Shown in pieces: positions 50,630 to 59,345 of a stretch of 64,000 nt of DNA. The translations under genes were made by a program, and so were the position numbers. Every line of letters starts with the position of its first letter. Position 1 is the stretch's first letter. The stretch comes from an uncultured Oscillospiraceae bacterium (GTDB lineage: Bacteria > Bacillota > Clostridia > Oscillospirales > Oscillospiraceae), in assembly GCA_910578505.1 (NCBI GenBank), contig CAJTPV010000001.1, positions 124,001 through 188,000 of the forward strand, given 5' to 3'. The notes below the pieces were generated by a model that was given only the letters and a program-made list of their open reading frames with translations, had not been told where the DNA came from and did no database searches.

Positions 50630-52858
50630 TCAGCGGCTCATCAGGTTGTACAGCATCACCGCGGCCTCCGCCCTGGTGGCGGCCCGGTCCGCCGCAAAGC
50701 TGCCCTCCGGGCTCACCATGCCCAGCCCCTGGGCCAGGGCCGCCCAGCTCAGCAGCTCCGCCGGAATCTGGTCCCGGTCGGCATAGGCGCAGGTGAAGAT
50801 GCCCTGCAGCCGGGCCACGGGGCCGAAGCCCGCGCCCTGGAGCAGCATCCGCACCGTCTCGCCGCGGGTCATGACATGGCCGTCCTGCCGCTCCGCCCGC
50901 GTCAGCATGCCCAGGCTATAGGCGCGGCTGTACAGGTCGTCGGCCTTGTCCGTCTCCGGATCAAAGCGGTAGCCGTCCGCGCTGGCCAGCAGCGCCACCA
51001 GGTCCAGCTGGGTCAGCTCCTTCCGGGGCTGGCAGACGCCGCCGGACCAGCCGATGCCGTAGGCCGCCAGGGCCTCGATCTGCTTTCCGGCCCAGTGGTC
51101 CGCCGTGTCGCTGTAGGAGAGGACGCCGCTGCCGGCGTCAATTTCCCGATAGATCACCTCGCCGGTCCTGGCGTCCACACCGGCGGCGGCTCTGTCCTCC
51201 TCCGGGGCGTAGGACAGCTGCAGCCGGAAGAAGTAGGCGTAGCCCTGTTCCAGCAGCGGTTTGGCCTCCGGCATAGACGGGTCCAGCTTCACCGGCACGT
51301 TCCGGTAGGCCAGGGCCGGGGTGTAGTGGCCGGACCAGGCGTCCAGCCCGGCGGCGGCGTCCACAATGCCCTCCGCACTGTCAAAAGCCACGCCGTCCGT
51401 CCAGCTCCGCTCCAGGCTGCTGATGGTCCCGTCCAGGATGTCCACAGACACCCGCAGGCTGTTTTCCGGGAAGAAATATCCGTTTTCCTTCTGGGCAAAC
51501 TGGAAGCTGTGGGCGCTGCTGTAGGCGCTCTCCTCCCAGGGCGTGCTGTTGTAGAGGGCTGTTTTGGCCAGCTCCTCCCCCCACAGCTCTGCCAGGAACG
51601 CCTCACCGGTCTTGCGGGCGGCCTCCTCGCTGACGGCGGCCTTCCGGTCCTTGGCGTAGGGCGCGCTGGAGTAGACCCGCAGCAGCGCGCCGGTCTTGCC
51701 GTCGCAGAGGACCGTGCGCCGCCAGATATTGTCGCCGTCCTTGCGGCTGTAGGTCAGCCGGGCGGTGACCTGCCCGGTCTCCTTGTCCAGGGAGTAGTTG
51801 GCGGAGCCGAAGGTGTACTTGGCCAGCCCCAGGGCGGTCCACTTCTGCAGCTCCCTGTCCAGGGTCTCCTTGTCCAGCACGCCCTCCATCTTGGAGATGC
51901 CGGCCAGCTCCGCCTGGGACAGACCGCCGGATGCCGCCGTGTCCATGGCCGCCTCCGGCGCGGCCCCCGCGTCGCCGGCAAAGCCGTTTGCCAGGCCCTT
52001 GCGGTCGACCTCCTCATAGAGCTTGGTCAGATTGACCAGTTCCCCCGTCTGGGCATCTACGTAGTAGGAGTCCACCGGCTCCGGCAGGTACTGCAGGGAC
52101 GCCTTTTTGGCGTCCGGGTCCAGGACGTACTCCAGACGCATGTTCATGGTCTGCTTCAGCTGGGCTCCGGCGGCGCTTTTGCTGACCGCCGGCCTGGCGC
52201 TGGGGACGCCGCCGATGACGTTCTGCTCCAGGCTCTCCCGGTAGAAGCGGATGACCTTGCCGTCGCTGGCCCGCACCGTCACGGAGAAGGTCAGCGGGGA
52301 GGAGACCCCGTTGAGGAGGATTTCACCGCTGAAGCGGTGGCTGGAGGTGCTCAGCCGGCCGGTGTCCCGGTCCGAAAAGCGGGCGCTCTCCACAGAGCCG
52401 TCCAGGACCTTTTTCAGGAAGGCCTCCGCTGACTTCTGGGCCTGCTCCCTGGACACGGCGGGAAAGGCGGGGATGTAATTGCCGCCGCCATAGACGGAGG
52501 GCGTATCGTAGCCGCTGGATTCATCGGAGAAATAGCAGCTGAGGATCTTGCCCGCCTCCGTGGCCGACACCGCCAGGCTGACGCCGTTCCCGCTCCAGTT
52601 CAGGTCCCACACCGGGGCCAGCTCGTTTTCCCGCAGCTCGCCGTAGAACTCCTCGTACTCGTCCCCGATGGACAGGGTCTCCTTTACCTTCACGGTCACC
52701 TGGGCCAGGCGCTGGTCGGTGTTGGAGCTGCCCAGCGCGGCGCTCTCGCCGGGGGACGGGGCGGGGGCCTCCGGTTCCGCTGCTGCCGTGGCTGCCGCCG
52801 GCGCGGTCAGGGTCAGCATCAGCGCGGCGGACAGGGCCATGCTTAAGATTCGCTTCAT
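50630..52858 (-). CDS. Exported YcdB/PepSY-repeat protein with SLH-like C-terminus
   Basis: A 742-residue secreted protein. It has a signal peptide (MKRILSMALSAALMLTLTAP…ATA), two or more YcdB/YcdC-type PepSY units (AVSREQAQKSAEAFLKKVLDGS, YYVDAQTGELVNLTKLYEE; later KTGEAFLAELWG and GVDARTGEVIYREID), and a C-terminal stretch with SLH character (YSDTADHWAGKQIEALAAYGIGW, then TRAEAAVMLYNLMSR). PepSY-type proteins are proposed to restrain extracellular proteases; attachment to the wall would be through the SLH part. AAGGAGG precedes the ATG. Confidence 0.82.
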   Translation of the reverse strand: MKRILSMALSAALMLTLTAPAAATAAAEPEAPAPSPGESAALGSSNTDQRLAQVTVKVKETLSIGDEYEEFYGELRENELAPVWDLNWSGNGVSLAVSATEAGKILSCYFSDESSGYDTPSVYGGGNYIPAFPAVSREQAQKSAEAFLKKVLDGSVESARFSDRDTGRLSTSSHRFSGEILLNGVSSPLTFSVTVRASDGKVIRFYRESLEQNVIGGVPSARPAVSKSAAGAQLKQTMNMRLEYVLDPDAKKASLQYLPEPVDSYYVDAQTGELVNLTKLYEEVDRKGLANGFAGDAGAAPEAAMDTAASGGLSQAELAGISKMEGVLDKETLDRELQKWTALGLAKYTFGSANYSLDKETGQVTARLTYSRKDGDNIWRRTVLCDGKTGALLRVYSSAPYAKDRKAAVSEEAARKTGEAFLAELWGEELAKTALYNSTPWEESAYSSAHSFQFAQKENGYFFPENSLRVSVDILDGTISSLERSWTDGVAFDSAEGIVDAAAGLDAWSGHYTPALAYRNVPVKLDPSMPEAKPLLEQGYAYFFRLQLSYAPEEDRAAAGVDARTGEVIYREIDAGSGVLSYSDTADHWAGKQIEALAAYGIGWSGGVCQPRKELTQLDLVALLASADGYRFDPETDKADDLYSRAYSLGMLTRAERQDGHVMTRGETVRMLLQGAGFGPVARLQGIFTCAYADRDQIPAELLSWAALAQGLGMVSPEGSFAADRAATRAEAAVMLYNLMSR

Positions 52859-53265
52859 TGTTTTCTGCCTCCTTCACTTTTTATAAAAAAGTCCTTATTG
52901 ATTAGGACGCACCGGGACAGAAAATGTTCCATACAGGTGAAGAAAATTTTGCGGTTGGAATGGGGTAGAGTGCAGTGAGAAACTAGAGGTATCAAGGGCA
53001 GAGGTTATTCGTAGGGGTATTCACAAGGTATATGACGGCCTCGATAAAAAGTGAGGGAAGCGGCGCGCTCCTGTCAAAAACACACGCCACTTCCCCAGCC
53101 GACTATTGCCAAAAGGCAACGGTGACGTAAATATTATACCATGCGTCAGCTTTCTTTTCAAGCAGTATCGGCCAAAAAAGGAAAAAGAAAGGACGGTTCA
53201 ATCGTGGAAAACATCTTGAAAATGCTTTACGACCTGCCCCACGTACCCACGCATCATGGGGCGCG
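52859..53265. other. 407-bp gene-poor gap
   Basis: The gap is AT-richer than its surroundings. It holds a hairpin with one mismatch (GGGAAGCGGCG with CGCCACTTCCC, about 53054-53094), a small stem TTGCC-AAAA-GGCAA (about 53106-53119), and an imperfect inverted repeat (about 52889-52910) before the YcdB/SLH gene. A plus-strand GTG near 53203 (VENILKMLYD) follows AAAGGA but runs straight into antisense of the next gene. No intact gene is seen. Confidence 0.5.
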
Positions 53266-54423
53266 TTACCTGACCCGTATGCGCTTTTCCCGCAGCCGCT
53301 GGTACACGAACTCCCGGAACAGGGCGTACAGCACGCTGGTCAGGGGGATGAACAGCAGCATGCCCGCCACGCCCAGCAGGCTGCCGCCTACGGACACCGC
53401 CGCCAGCACCCAGATGGACGGCAGGCCCACGGAGCTGCCCACCACATGGGGATAGATCAGGTTCCCCTCCACCTGCTGCAAGATCAGGAACATGACCACA
53501 AACACCAGCGCCTGCATGGGGGACACCATCAGCAGCAGGAACGCCCCCACGCCGCAGCCGATAAACGCGCCCACGATGGGGATCAGGGCGGTGATGGCGA
53601 TGAGGCACCCCACCAGCAGGGCGTAGGGCATCCGCAGGACGGTCATGCACAGGAAGAACATGCACCCCAGGATCACCGCCTCCATGCACTGGCCGGTGAT
53701 GAAGCTGGAAAATACTCTATGGCTCAGACGGCAGACCTCTACCGTTTTGTCCGCGCCCCTCTTGGGCAGCAGGGCGTACAGCGCCTTGCGGCACTGCAGG
53801 CCCAGCTTCTCCTTCTGGAGCAGGACATAGACGGCAAATACCACCGCCACAAAGACGGTGCTGACCGCGCTGACAATACTCTTGGTGGCGGAGATGGTGG
53901 AGCTGAGCACATTGCCGAAGCCGCTGCCCACAAAGTCCACCACGCTGGCCAGCAGGGACTCCCAGTCCACGGTCAGAGTCTCCAGCCAGCTGTAAATTTC
54001 GGGGTAGGCCACGAACTGCTCCTCCGCCCAGACGGCGAACCGCCGCCAGGCGGATACAATGGTGGTCCCCAGGCCGGATACACTCTCTGCCAGCTGGGGC
54101 ACAATGATCAGCAGCAGCGCCGGAATGACCACCGCCACCACAACGATGGTCGCCAGCAGGCTGAGAACGCGGGCAGCCTTCGGCGACAGGCCCCGCCTTC
54201 TCCCGCCGCCGGGGGAGGGGCGAAAGAGCTTTTTTTCAAAGAACGACATGGGCACATTCAGCACAAAGGCCACCGCGCCGCCGATCAGCAGCGGGGAGGC
54301 CACGCCGCCCACAAACCGAAGAAACGCCAGGACCTGGCCGAAGTGCTGCAGGCCCGTAAACAGCAGTATGGCAAAGGCGATGAGAAGCATCAGCTTCCTC
54401 ATGGCTGCGCGGGAAATTTCCAT
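53266..54423 (-). CDS. AI-2E family transporter (PF01594)
   Basis: A 385-residue membrane protein with about eight helices in the family arrangement: two or three N-terminal helices (LLIAFAILLFTGLQHFGQVLAFL, PLLIGGAVAFVLNVPMSFFEKKLF), a long soluble middle part, and a C-terminal group with GCLIAITALIPIVGAFIGCGVGAFLLL and the conserved QQVEGNLIYPHVVGSSVGLPS. Members are called autoinducer-2 exporters, but several are Na+/H+ antiporters or polyisoprenoid-related; the substrate is open. The start at ATG 54423 has AGGAGGG 7 nt upstream. Confidence 0.9.
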   Translation of the reverse strand: MEISRAAMRKLMLLIAFAILLFTGLQHFGQVLAFLRFVGGVASPLLIGGAVAFVLNVPMSFFEKKLFRPSPGGGRRRGLSPKAARVLSLLATIVVVAVVIPALLLIIVPQLAESVSGLGTTIVSAWRRFAVWAEEQFVAYPEIYSWLETLTVDWESLLASVVDFVGSGFGNVLSSTISATKSIVSAVSTVFVAVVFAVYVLLQKEKLGLQCRKALYALLPKRGADKTVEVCRLSHRVFSSFITGQCMEAVILGCMFFLCMTVLRMPYALLVGCLIAITALIPIVGAFIGCGVGAFLLLMVSPMQALVFVVMFLILQQVEGNLIYPHVVGSSVGLPSIWVLAAVSVGGSLLGVAGMLLFIPLTSVLYALFREFVYQRLREKRIRVR

Positions 54424-54469
54424 GCTTGTCCCTCCTGAACCGCTCTGCGGCGGCGTGTATGATTGCTCC

Positions 54470-54498
54470 ATCCTACCGCGTCCGGCGGCGTTCGTCAA
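54470..54498 (-). promoter_or_regulatory. Promoter of the AI-2E family gene
   Basis: On the minus strand TTGACG (54493-54498) and TAGGAT (54470-54475), 17 bp apart, 47 bp before the start codon. Confidence 0.65.
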
Positions 54499-54599
54499 TG
54501 GACAAAGTGTAAACTTTATCTGGCACATTTTTTCGCCCGCGAGTATAAACCCCCTGATAAATTATCGTAACGCGGGCGTGGTGCGGGTTTGAAAATCGG

Positions 54600-54643
54600 A
54601 AGCAGCGGGGTACGGCTCAGAGGACCGGCGTACCCCGCTGCTT
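54600..54643 (-). terminator. Terminator after glmS
   Basis: AAGCAGCGGGGTAC pairs with its complement over 14 bp; on the minus strand it is followed by CCGATTTTC. Confidence 0.75.
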
Positions 54644-54646
54644 ATG

Positions 54647-56485
54647 TCATTCCACCGTCACCGATTTCGCCAGATTCCGGGGCTTATCGATATCGCAGCC
54701 CCGCATCAGCGCCACATAGTAGGCGAACAGCTGCAGCGGCGCGACCCCCAGCAGCGGCATCAGCATGGGGTGGACGTCGGGGATGGCGATGACGCCGTTG
54801 GCCGCAGACGCCATTTCCGCCCGCCGGCTCTCCGCCGTCAGGGCCAGCACGTCGCCGCCTCGGGTCTTGACCTCCACAATGTTGCTCATGGCCTTGTCAA
54901 AGAGCGTGACATAGGTCCCCAGGGCCACCACCAGCGTGCCCTCCTCGATGAGGCTGATGGTGCCGTGCTTCAGCTCGCCGGAGGCGTAGGCCTCGGAGTG
55001 GATGTAGGAGATCTCCTTCAGCTTCAGGGACCCCTCCAGCCCCAGGGCATAGTCGATATTCCGGCCAATGAAAAAGACGCTGTTGAGGTTGAAATACCGG
55101 CTGGCAAAGTACTGGATGTCCTCCCGCCCGGACAGCACCGTCTCCAGCTTCTCCGGCAGCAGCAGCATTTCGTCCAGAACGCGCCGCCGCTCGTCCCCGT
55201 CCAGGGAGCCCAGGACCTTTGCCATATACAGCCCCAGCAGGTCCAGCACCGCCAGCTGGGTGGTGTACGCCTTGGTGGTGGCCACGGCAATCTCCGGCCC
55301 GGCCCAGGTGTACAGTACCTGGTCGCTCTCCCTGGCGATGGAGGAGCCCACCACGTTGACGATGGACAGGATCTTTGCCCCCAGCCGCCTGGCCTCCCGC
55401 AGCGCCGCCATGGTGTCCAGCGTCTCGCCGGACTGGCTGATGACCACCACCAGGGTCTGCTCATCCACAATGGGGTCCATGTACCGGAACTCCGACGCCA
55501 GGGCCACCTCCACCGGCACCCGGAGAATCCGCTCCAGGCTGTACTTGCCCACCATGCCCACGTGGTAGGAGGAGCCGCAGGCCACAATATACAGCTTGCG
55601 GAGACTGCGGATGTACTCGTCCGTCAGGGAGAAGTCCTCCAGACAGACCTCGCCGTCCCGAATCCGGGGGAAGACGGCCCGGCGGAGGGCCTCCGGCTGC
55701 TCCATGATCTCCTTGAACATGAAGTGCTCATAGCCCCCCTTTTCCGCCGCGTCAACCTCCCAGTCCACATAGGCGATCTCCTTCTCAACGGGCTGCATGA
55801 GGTAGTTATAACACCGGATGCCGTCCCGGGTCAGCACCGCCAGGTCGCCGTCGTCCATATACGACACCCGGCGGGTGTGGCGCAGGATGGCGGTCACGTC
55901 GCTGGCCAGGAAATGGCACCCGTCGCCGTAGCCCAGGATCAGCGGGCTGTCCTTGCGCACGGCGATGATCTGGTCCGGCTTGTCGGCGCACAGGATGCCC
56001 AGGGCGTAAGCGCCCTCAATCCGGTGGAGACAGCGGCCCACGGCATCCAAAATATCCACCTTGCCGTCCTCATAAAAATACTCCACCAGCTGGGCCACCA
56101 CCTCTGTGTCCGTCTCCGAGGTGAAGGGCACCCCCTGCTTCTGAAGAAACGCCTTCAATTCGGCATAATTTTCGATGATGCCGTTGTGTACCACGGCGAT
56201 CCTGCCGCTGCGGCTGACCTGGGGGTGGGAGTTGGCATCCGAGGGCGCGCCGTGGGTGGCCCAGCGGGTGTGGCCCACGCCCGCCGTGCCTGCCACGGCC
56301 CGTCCGCCGTCCAGCAGGCCGCTGAGCACCTGCAGGCGGCCCTTGGCCTTGTGGACGGAGAGCCGCCCCTCCGCGCACACGGCCACGCCTGCCGAGTCAT
56401 AGCCCCGGTACTCCAGCCTGCTCAGGCCCTCCAAAAGGATGGGGGCGGCCTCCTCATGGCCCACATACCCTACAATTCCGCACAT
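54647..56485 (-). CDS. glmS: Glutamine-fructose-6-phosphate aminotransferase
   Basis: GlmS makes glucosamine-6-phosphate from fructose-6-phosphate and glutamine, the entry to amino-sugar and wall synthesis. The 612-residue protein starts MCGIVGYVGHEEA (Cys2 is the glutaminase nucleophile), followed by GYDSAGVAV, GHTRWATHG and two SIS domains (IVACGSSYHVGMVGKY; VISQSGETLDTMAAL; YIHSEAYASGELKHGTISL) and ends RNLAKSVTVE. AGGAGG lies 10-11 nt before the ATG. A glmS ribozyme precedes it, giving feedback by glucosamine-6-phosphate. Confidence 0.97.
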   Translation of the reverse strand: MCGIVGYVGHEEAAPILLEGLSRLEYRGYDSAGVAVCAEGRLSVHKAKGRLQVLSGLLDGGRAVAGTAGVGHTRWATHGAPSDANSHPQVSRSGRIAVVHNGIIENYAELKAFLQKQGVPFTSETDTEVVAQLVEYFYEDGKVDILDAVGRCLHRIEGAYALGILCADKPDQIIAVRKDSPLILGYGDGCHFLASDVTAILRHTRRVSYMDDGDLAVLTRDGIRCYNYLMQPVEKEIAYVDWEVDAAEKGGYEHFMFKEIMEQPEALRRAVFPRIRDGEVCLEDFSLTDEYIRSLRKLYIVACGSSYHVGMVGKYSLERILRVPVEVALASEFRYMDPIVDEQTLVVVISQSGETLDTMAALREARRLGAKILSIVNVVGSSIARESDQVLYTWAGPEIAVATTKAYTTQLAVLDLLGLYMAKVLGSLDGDERRRVLDEMLLLPEKLETVLSGREDIQYFASRYFNLNSVFFIGRNIDYALGLEGSLKLKEISYIHSEAYASGELKHGTISLIEEGTLVVALGTYVTLFDKAMSNIVEVKTRGGDVLALTAESRRAEMASAANGVIAIPDVHPMLMPLLGVAPLQLFAYYVALMRGCDIDKPRNLAKSVTVE

Positions 56486-56592
56486 AAAAAGAATCCTCCT
56501 GACTGAAAAATGGCAGGGAAAATACGCCGCCCCAACAGACGGCCTTTTCCCGCTCTGCAGTAAGAGGACAAACTCGCAGCCATTTGTCGCTC

Positions 56593-56764
56593 GTTCCCCG
56601 GTCCCGGCCCCTTTGTCCCACGGTCGCCCGTGGATTTGTAGGCCGGGTGCGCACCCGGAGCGGTGCGGGAGGGCATCCGCCGAACTGTCGATCATCCCCC
56701 CACCTCGTCGTCCCATCAAAACCAATCACGCTGAACCCCGCATAAAACGGACGCGAAGCGCATT
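56593..56764 (-). ncRNA. glmS ribozyme (glucosamine-6-phosphate riboswitch)
   Basis: On the minus strand the catalytic core GACGAGGTGGGGGGAT-GATCGA-CAG-TTCGGCGGATGCCCTCCCG (56671-56713) matches the glmS ribozyme consensus. Downstream is the P3 stem around GGGTGCGCACCC, then the P4 stem CCACGGGCGACCGTGG followed by GACAAAG (56611-56633), and a last stem near 56593-56611. A GCGC motif in the sequence TGCGCTTCGCGTCC (about 56749-56762) is a candidate for the self-cleavage segment, with CGTCC able to pair with GGACG before the core as P1; a GCGCC further upstream (about 56808-56819) is the alternative. Binding of glucosamine-6-phosphate triggers cleavage and loss of the glmS mRNA. Confidence 0.9.
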
Positions 56765-56806
56765 AAAGTTCTTTTTGCCTACTTTTTCTTTCAAGAAAAA
56801 GTAGGG
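56749..56806. repeat. REP-like element with perfect A/T hairpin, copy C
   Basis: GGACGCGAAGCGCATT (56749-56764) matches the right half of copies A and B in inverse orientation. It is followed by AAAGTTCTTTTTG and a perfect 13-bp hairpin, CCTACTTTTTCTT-TCA-AAGAAAAAGTAGG (about 56778-56806). The element overlaps the 5' side of the glmS ribozyme region. The T-rich arm may also act as a terminator. The rest of the 540-bp gap (56486-57023) holds the ribozyme, a 107-nt leader and the next operon's promoter. Confidence 0.5.
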
Positions 56807-56962
56807 GGCGCTGGCGCTTATGACAGACCTCTGGAGCCTGTGGCCTCCTTTCCCTCTGCGATACTTTTCCAGTATATACGGTTTTACAGAAAAAGGGAAG
56901 TGGAAATATCACCAAAGTGCGGCGAATTTCCACCGGATAGAAATGACAGCTGGCGGGCGCAA

Positions 56963-56991
56963 TTGACAGCCGCCGCCCGGACGGCTATAAT
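56963..56991 (+). promoter_or_regulatory. Consensus promoter of the five-gene VWA/R-M/AAA operon
   Basis: TTGACA (56963-56968) and TATAAT (56986-56991), both perfect, with a 17-bp spacer, 32 bp before the first gene. No other comparable promoter is seen before 61.8 kb on this strand. Confidence 0.9.
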
Positions 56992-57023
56992 AACGGCAGA
57001 AATACCGCAGCCGGAGGGAGCCT

Positions 57024-57353
57024 ATGGAACAGCGCTATCAGAAATTCCGGCAGAGCCGGCAGGAGCCGCTCCGCCTTGCGATCGCCCTGGATGGATTTTT
57101 TCAGGACACGGACCCCGTCCGGCAGGCCGCCTACGGGGACTATCTGCGCCGCCGCCTGCAACCGGCGGTGCAGCGGCTGGTGGAGGCGGACGACACCCGG
57201 CGGCTGAGCCGCCTGGCCCCCTGGTTCACCGCCAGACAGACGGACGCCTTTATCGCCCTGGCCCGTGAAAAGCAAAAAACCGCCGCCCTGGTCTGGCTGC
57301 TGCGGTGGAAGGGAGAGCACTATGGATTCCCGGACAAAGATTTCTCCCTCTGA
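57024..57353 (+). CDS. Small unknown protein heading the VWA/R-M/AAA operon
   Basis: A 109-residue basic protein, probably all helical (MEQRYQKFRQSRQEPLRLAI…LDGFFQDTDPVRQAAYGDYL…ALVWLLRWKGEHYG). I recognise no family. GGAGGG lies 5 nt before the ATG. It overlaps the VWA gene by 32 nt in another frame. In related MoxR/VWA loci a small helical protein in this place is plausible as an adaptor, but nothing in the sequence proves a role. Confidence 0.7.
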   Translation: MEQRYQKFRQSRQEPLRLAIALDGFFQDTDPVRQAAYGDYLRRRLQPAVQRLVEADDTRRLSRLAPWFTARQTDAFIALAREKQKTAALVWLLRWKGEHYGFPDKDFSL

Positions 57354-58596
57354 GCTGGGCGTGCAGATCTTCCAGAACTGCCTTGTGGAGCTGCTCAGCC
57401 GCTTCCCCCAGCTGGACGCCGCTTTTGCCGCGCTGCCCTGCGTACCGGACGAGGCTGTACCCACCGTTGGTGTGGACGGAGCCGCCCTCCGCTTCTCCCC
57501 CCGCTGGATTCTCCCGCTGTACCGGGACGGCCCGGCCCGCCTCCGGCGGGGTTACCTGCACATGCTGCTGCACTGCCTGTACCTCCACCCCTTTGCGGGC
57601 AATTCGGGGCGGCTGTGGAATCTGGCGGCGGACATAGCCGTGGAACAAACCCTGTCCGCCGCCCTCCCGGCGCCGCCGGACAGGGTGCGGGACGGGTGCC
57701 TACAGATTCTGGGCGGCGAGGCCCGGTCCGCCGAGGCGCTGTATGAAATGCTGCGGGAGAGCGCCTTTCCCTTTTCCACAGCGGAGATGGAGGCCGCTTT
57801 TTCCTTCGACAGCCACGCCCTCTGGCGGCCCGGCCCGGAGGAACGGCAAAAGTGGAGGGCCCTTGCCTCCGGGGCCGGGCGGGGCGGGGGCCGGACCGGA
57901 CATACAGCCGGCGATGGCGCGGAGACGGTGGGGGCCGGCGGACCGGGGCGCTATGACTACCGCCGCTTCCTGCGGCAGTTCACCACCCGGCGGGAGGAGG
58001 TCATCCCGGACCCGGAGAACTTCGACCTGGTGCTGTACAGCTTCGGCATGGACCTGTACGGGAATCTGCCCCTCATTGAGCCGCTGGAGTACCAGGAGGC
58101 GGCGCGGCTGGCGGAGCTGGTGATTGCCATTGACACCTCCGGCTCCTGCTCGGCGGAGACCGTCCGGCGGTTCCTGGAGGAAACCTACGCCATTGTCAGC
58201 GCCCAGGAGAACTTTTTCCGGGAGATGAAGGTGTACCTCATCCAGTGCGACTGCCTGGTGCAGAGCGTCACCGTCATCCGCTCCGCCCAGGAGTGGCTGG
58301 ACAGCTGCAGGCGCATCACCATCCAGGGCCGGGGCGGCACGGACTTCACGCCGGTATTCCGGTACGTGGAGGAGCTGCGGCGGAACAAGGAGCTGAACGA
58401 TCTGAAGGCCCTGCTGTACTTCACCGACGGCGACGGCGTGTATCCCCGCCAGCCCACGGAGTACCAGACAGCCTTTGTCTTCCTCCACAAAAACAACCAT
58501 ATGGACCATGTCCCCTCCTGGGCCGTGACACTGGCGCTGGAGGGGCCGGCAGGATGTACGAACGACAGCGGACAGGTAAGAGGACAAACTATATGA
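57322..58596 (+). CDS. DUF2201/VWA-like protein with altered HExxH
   Basis: A 424-residue protein with an N-terminal metallopeptidase-like domain and a C-terminal VWA-like domain, as in DUF2201 proteins. In the first domain the expected HExxH reads HMLLH (residues 80-84, in GYLHMLLHCLYLHPF) with LAADIAVEQ after it, so the catalytic Glu is missing. The linker is Gly-rich. The VWA domain keeps the metal-ion site DTSGS (271-275) and the later GRGGTDFTPVF and LLYFTDGDGVYP. Such proteins normally pair with a MoxR ATPase, here encoded two genes away. The start is the ATG at 57322; the stop overlaps the endonuclease ATG as ATGA. Confidence 0.82.
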   Translation: MDSRTKISPSELGVQIFQNCLVELLSRFPQLDAAFAALPCVPDEAVPTVGVDGAALRFSPRWILPLYRDGPARLRRGYLHMLLHCLYLHPFAGNSGRLWNLAADIAVEQTLSAALPAPPDRVRDGCLQILGGEARSAEALYEMLRESAFPFSTAEMEAAFSFDSHALWRPGPEERQKWRALASGAGRGGGRTGHTAGDGAETVGAGGPGRYDYRRFLRQFTTRREEVIPDPENFDLVLYSFGMDLYGNLPLIEPLEYQEAARLAELVIAIDTSGSCSAETVRRFLEETYAIVSAQENFFREMKVYLIQCDCLVQSVTVIRSAQEWLDSCRRITIQGRGGTDFTPVFRYVEELRRNKELNDLKALLYFTDGDGVYPRQPTEYQTAFVFLHKNNHMDHVPSWAVTLALEGPAGCTNDSGQVRGQTI

Positions 58597-59345
58597 TGCA
58601 TTCAATACAACTCCCAGACAATCTGGAAGATCGAATTGCCGATGCGGTCAGATCCTTTTGGACAACAAGAACCGGACAACTTACACGGCAAAATGCCCAA
58701 GGGGTCAGGGATCAGGGGAATCGCGGGGCGGTTACAGGCGGTAAGCAGCTGGATGGATTTGTTCACCTGATTTGTGACCTTTTGACTTTGAACGGGGTTC
58801 CGGACAGGTGTATTTTTGCCAACTCTGATTTAGAGCTTCCCGGTTATTTCCGCCCCAACAAAAAATGGGACCTGCTGGTAGTTGACCGGGATGAATTGGT
58901 AATTGCCATCGAGTTCAAAAGCCAAGTCGGCCCCTCCTTTGGCAATAATTTCAACAACCGGACAGAAGAGGCAATGGGTACGGCGCTGGATATCTGGACA
59001 GCCTATCGGGAGGGTGTGTTTGGGGCCCAGAGCGCGCCGTGGCTGGGCTATTTTATGATGTTGGAGGACTGTGGGAAATCAAATGAGCCTGTACGAGTCA
59101 GATCTCCGCACTTTGATGTATTGAAGGAATTTGTTGACGCCTCGTACAAAAAGCGCTATGAGATTTTTTGCGAGAAGCTCCTGCTGGAACGCCAATATTC
59201 CGCAGCCTGCTTTGCAGCAACCTCCTGTTCAGGAGAAGATATTATATACGATTTTCCAAGGGAACATCTGTCGTTTGAGGCCTTTGCTATTTCCATGCTG
59301 AGCGCGGCGTTTGTACGCTTGGGAGGACGGAGGCATTCATCTTGA
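58593..59345 (+). CDS. Type II restriction endonuclease, PaeR7I/XhoI-like
   Basis: A 250-residue endonuclease. It carries AVRSFWTTRTGQLTRQ, GGKQLDGFVHLI, NKKWDLLVVDRDELVIAIEFKSQ (Asp 93, Glu 107, Lys 109 as PD-(D/E)XK residues) and VGPSFGNNFNNRTEEAMG, the signature of PaeR7I/XhoI isoschizomers, which cut CTCGAG. Recognition of CTCGAG here is an inference. Base composition is poorer in GC than in the flanking genes, a sign of transfer. Its ATG overlaps the VWA stop by 4 nt and its stop overlaps the methyltransferase TTG start by 4 nt. Confidence 0.85.
   Translation: MMHSIQLPDNLEDRIADAVRSFWTTRTGQLTRQNAQGVRDQGNRGAVTGGKQLDGFVHLICDLLTLNGVPDRCIFANSDLELPGYFRPNKKWDLLVVDRDELVIAIEFKSQVGPSFGNNFNNRTEEAMGTALDIWTAYREGVFGAQSAPWLGYFMMLEDCGKSNEPVRVRSPHFDVLKEFVDASYKKRYEIFCEKLLLERQYSAACFAATSCSGEDIIYDFPREHLSFEAFAISMLSAAFVRLGGRRHSS

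Noticed and set aside
53141..53455. Plus-strand frame starting MRQLSFQAVSAKK
   Set aside because: It has a ribosome-like site for a GTG at about 53203 but runs into antisense of the AI-2E family gene; at most a remnant of a few codons.
56593..56713. Intergenic palindromes first read as another repeat element
   Set aside because: They match the P3 and P4 stems and the core of a glmS ribozyme ahead of glmS, which explains them fully.
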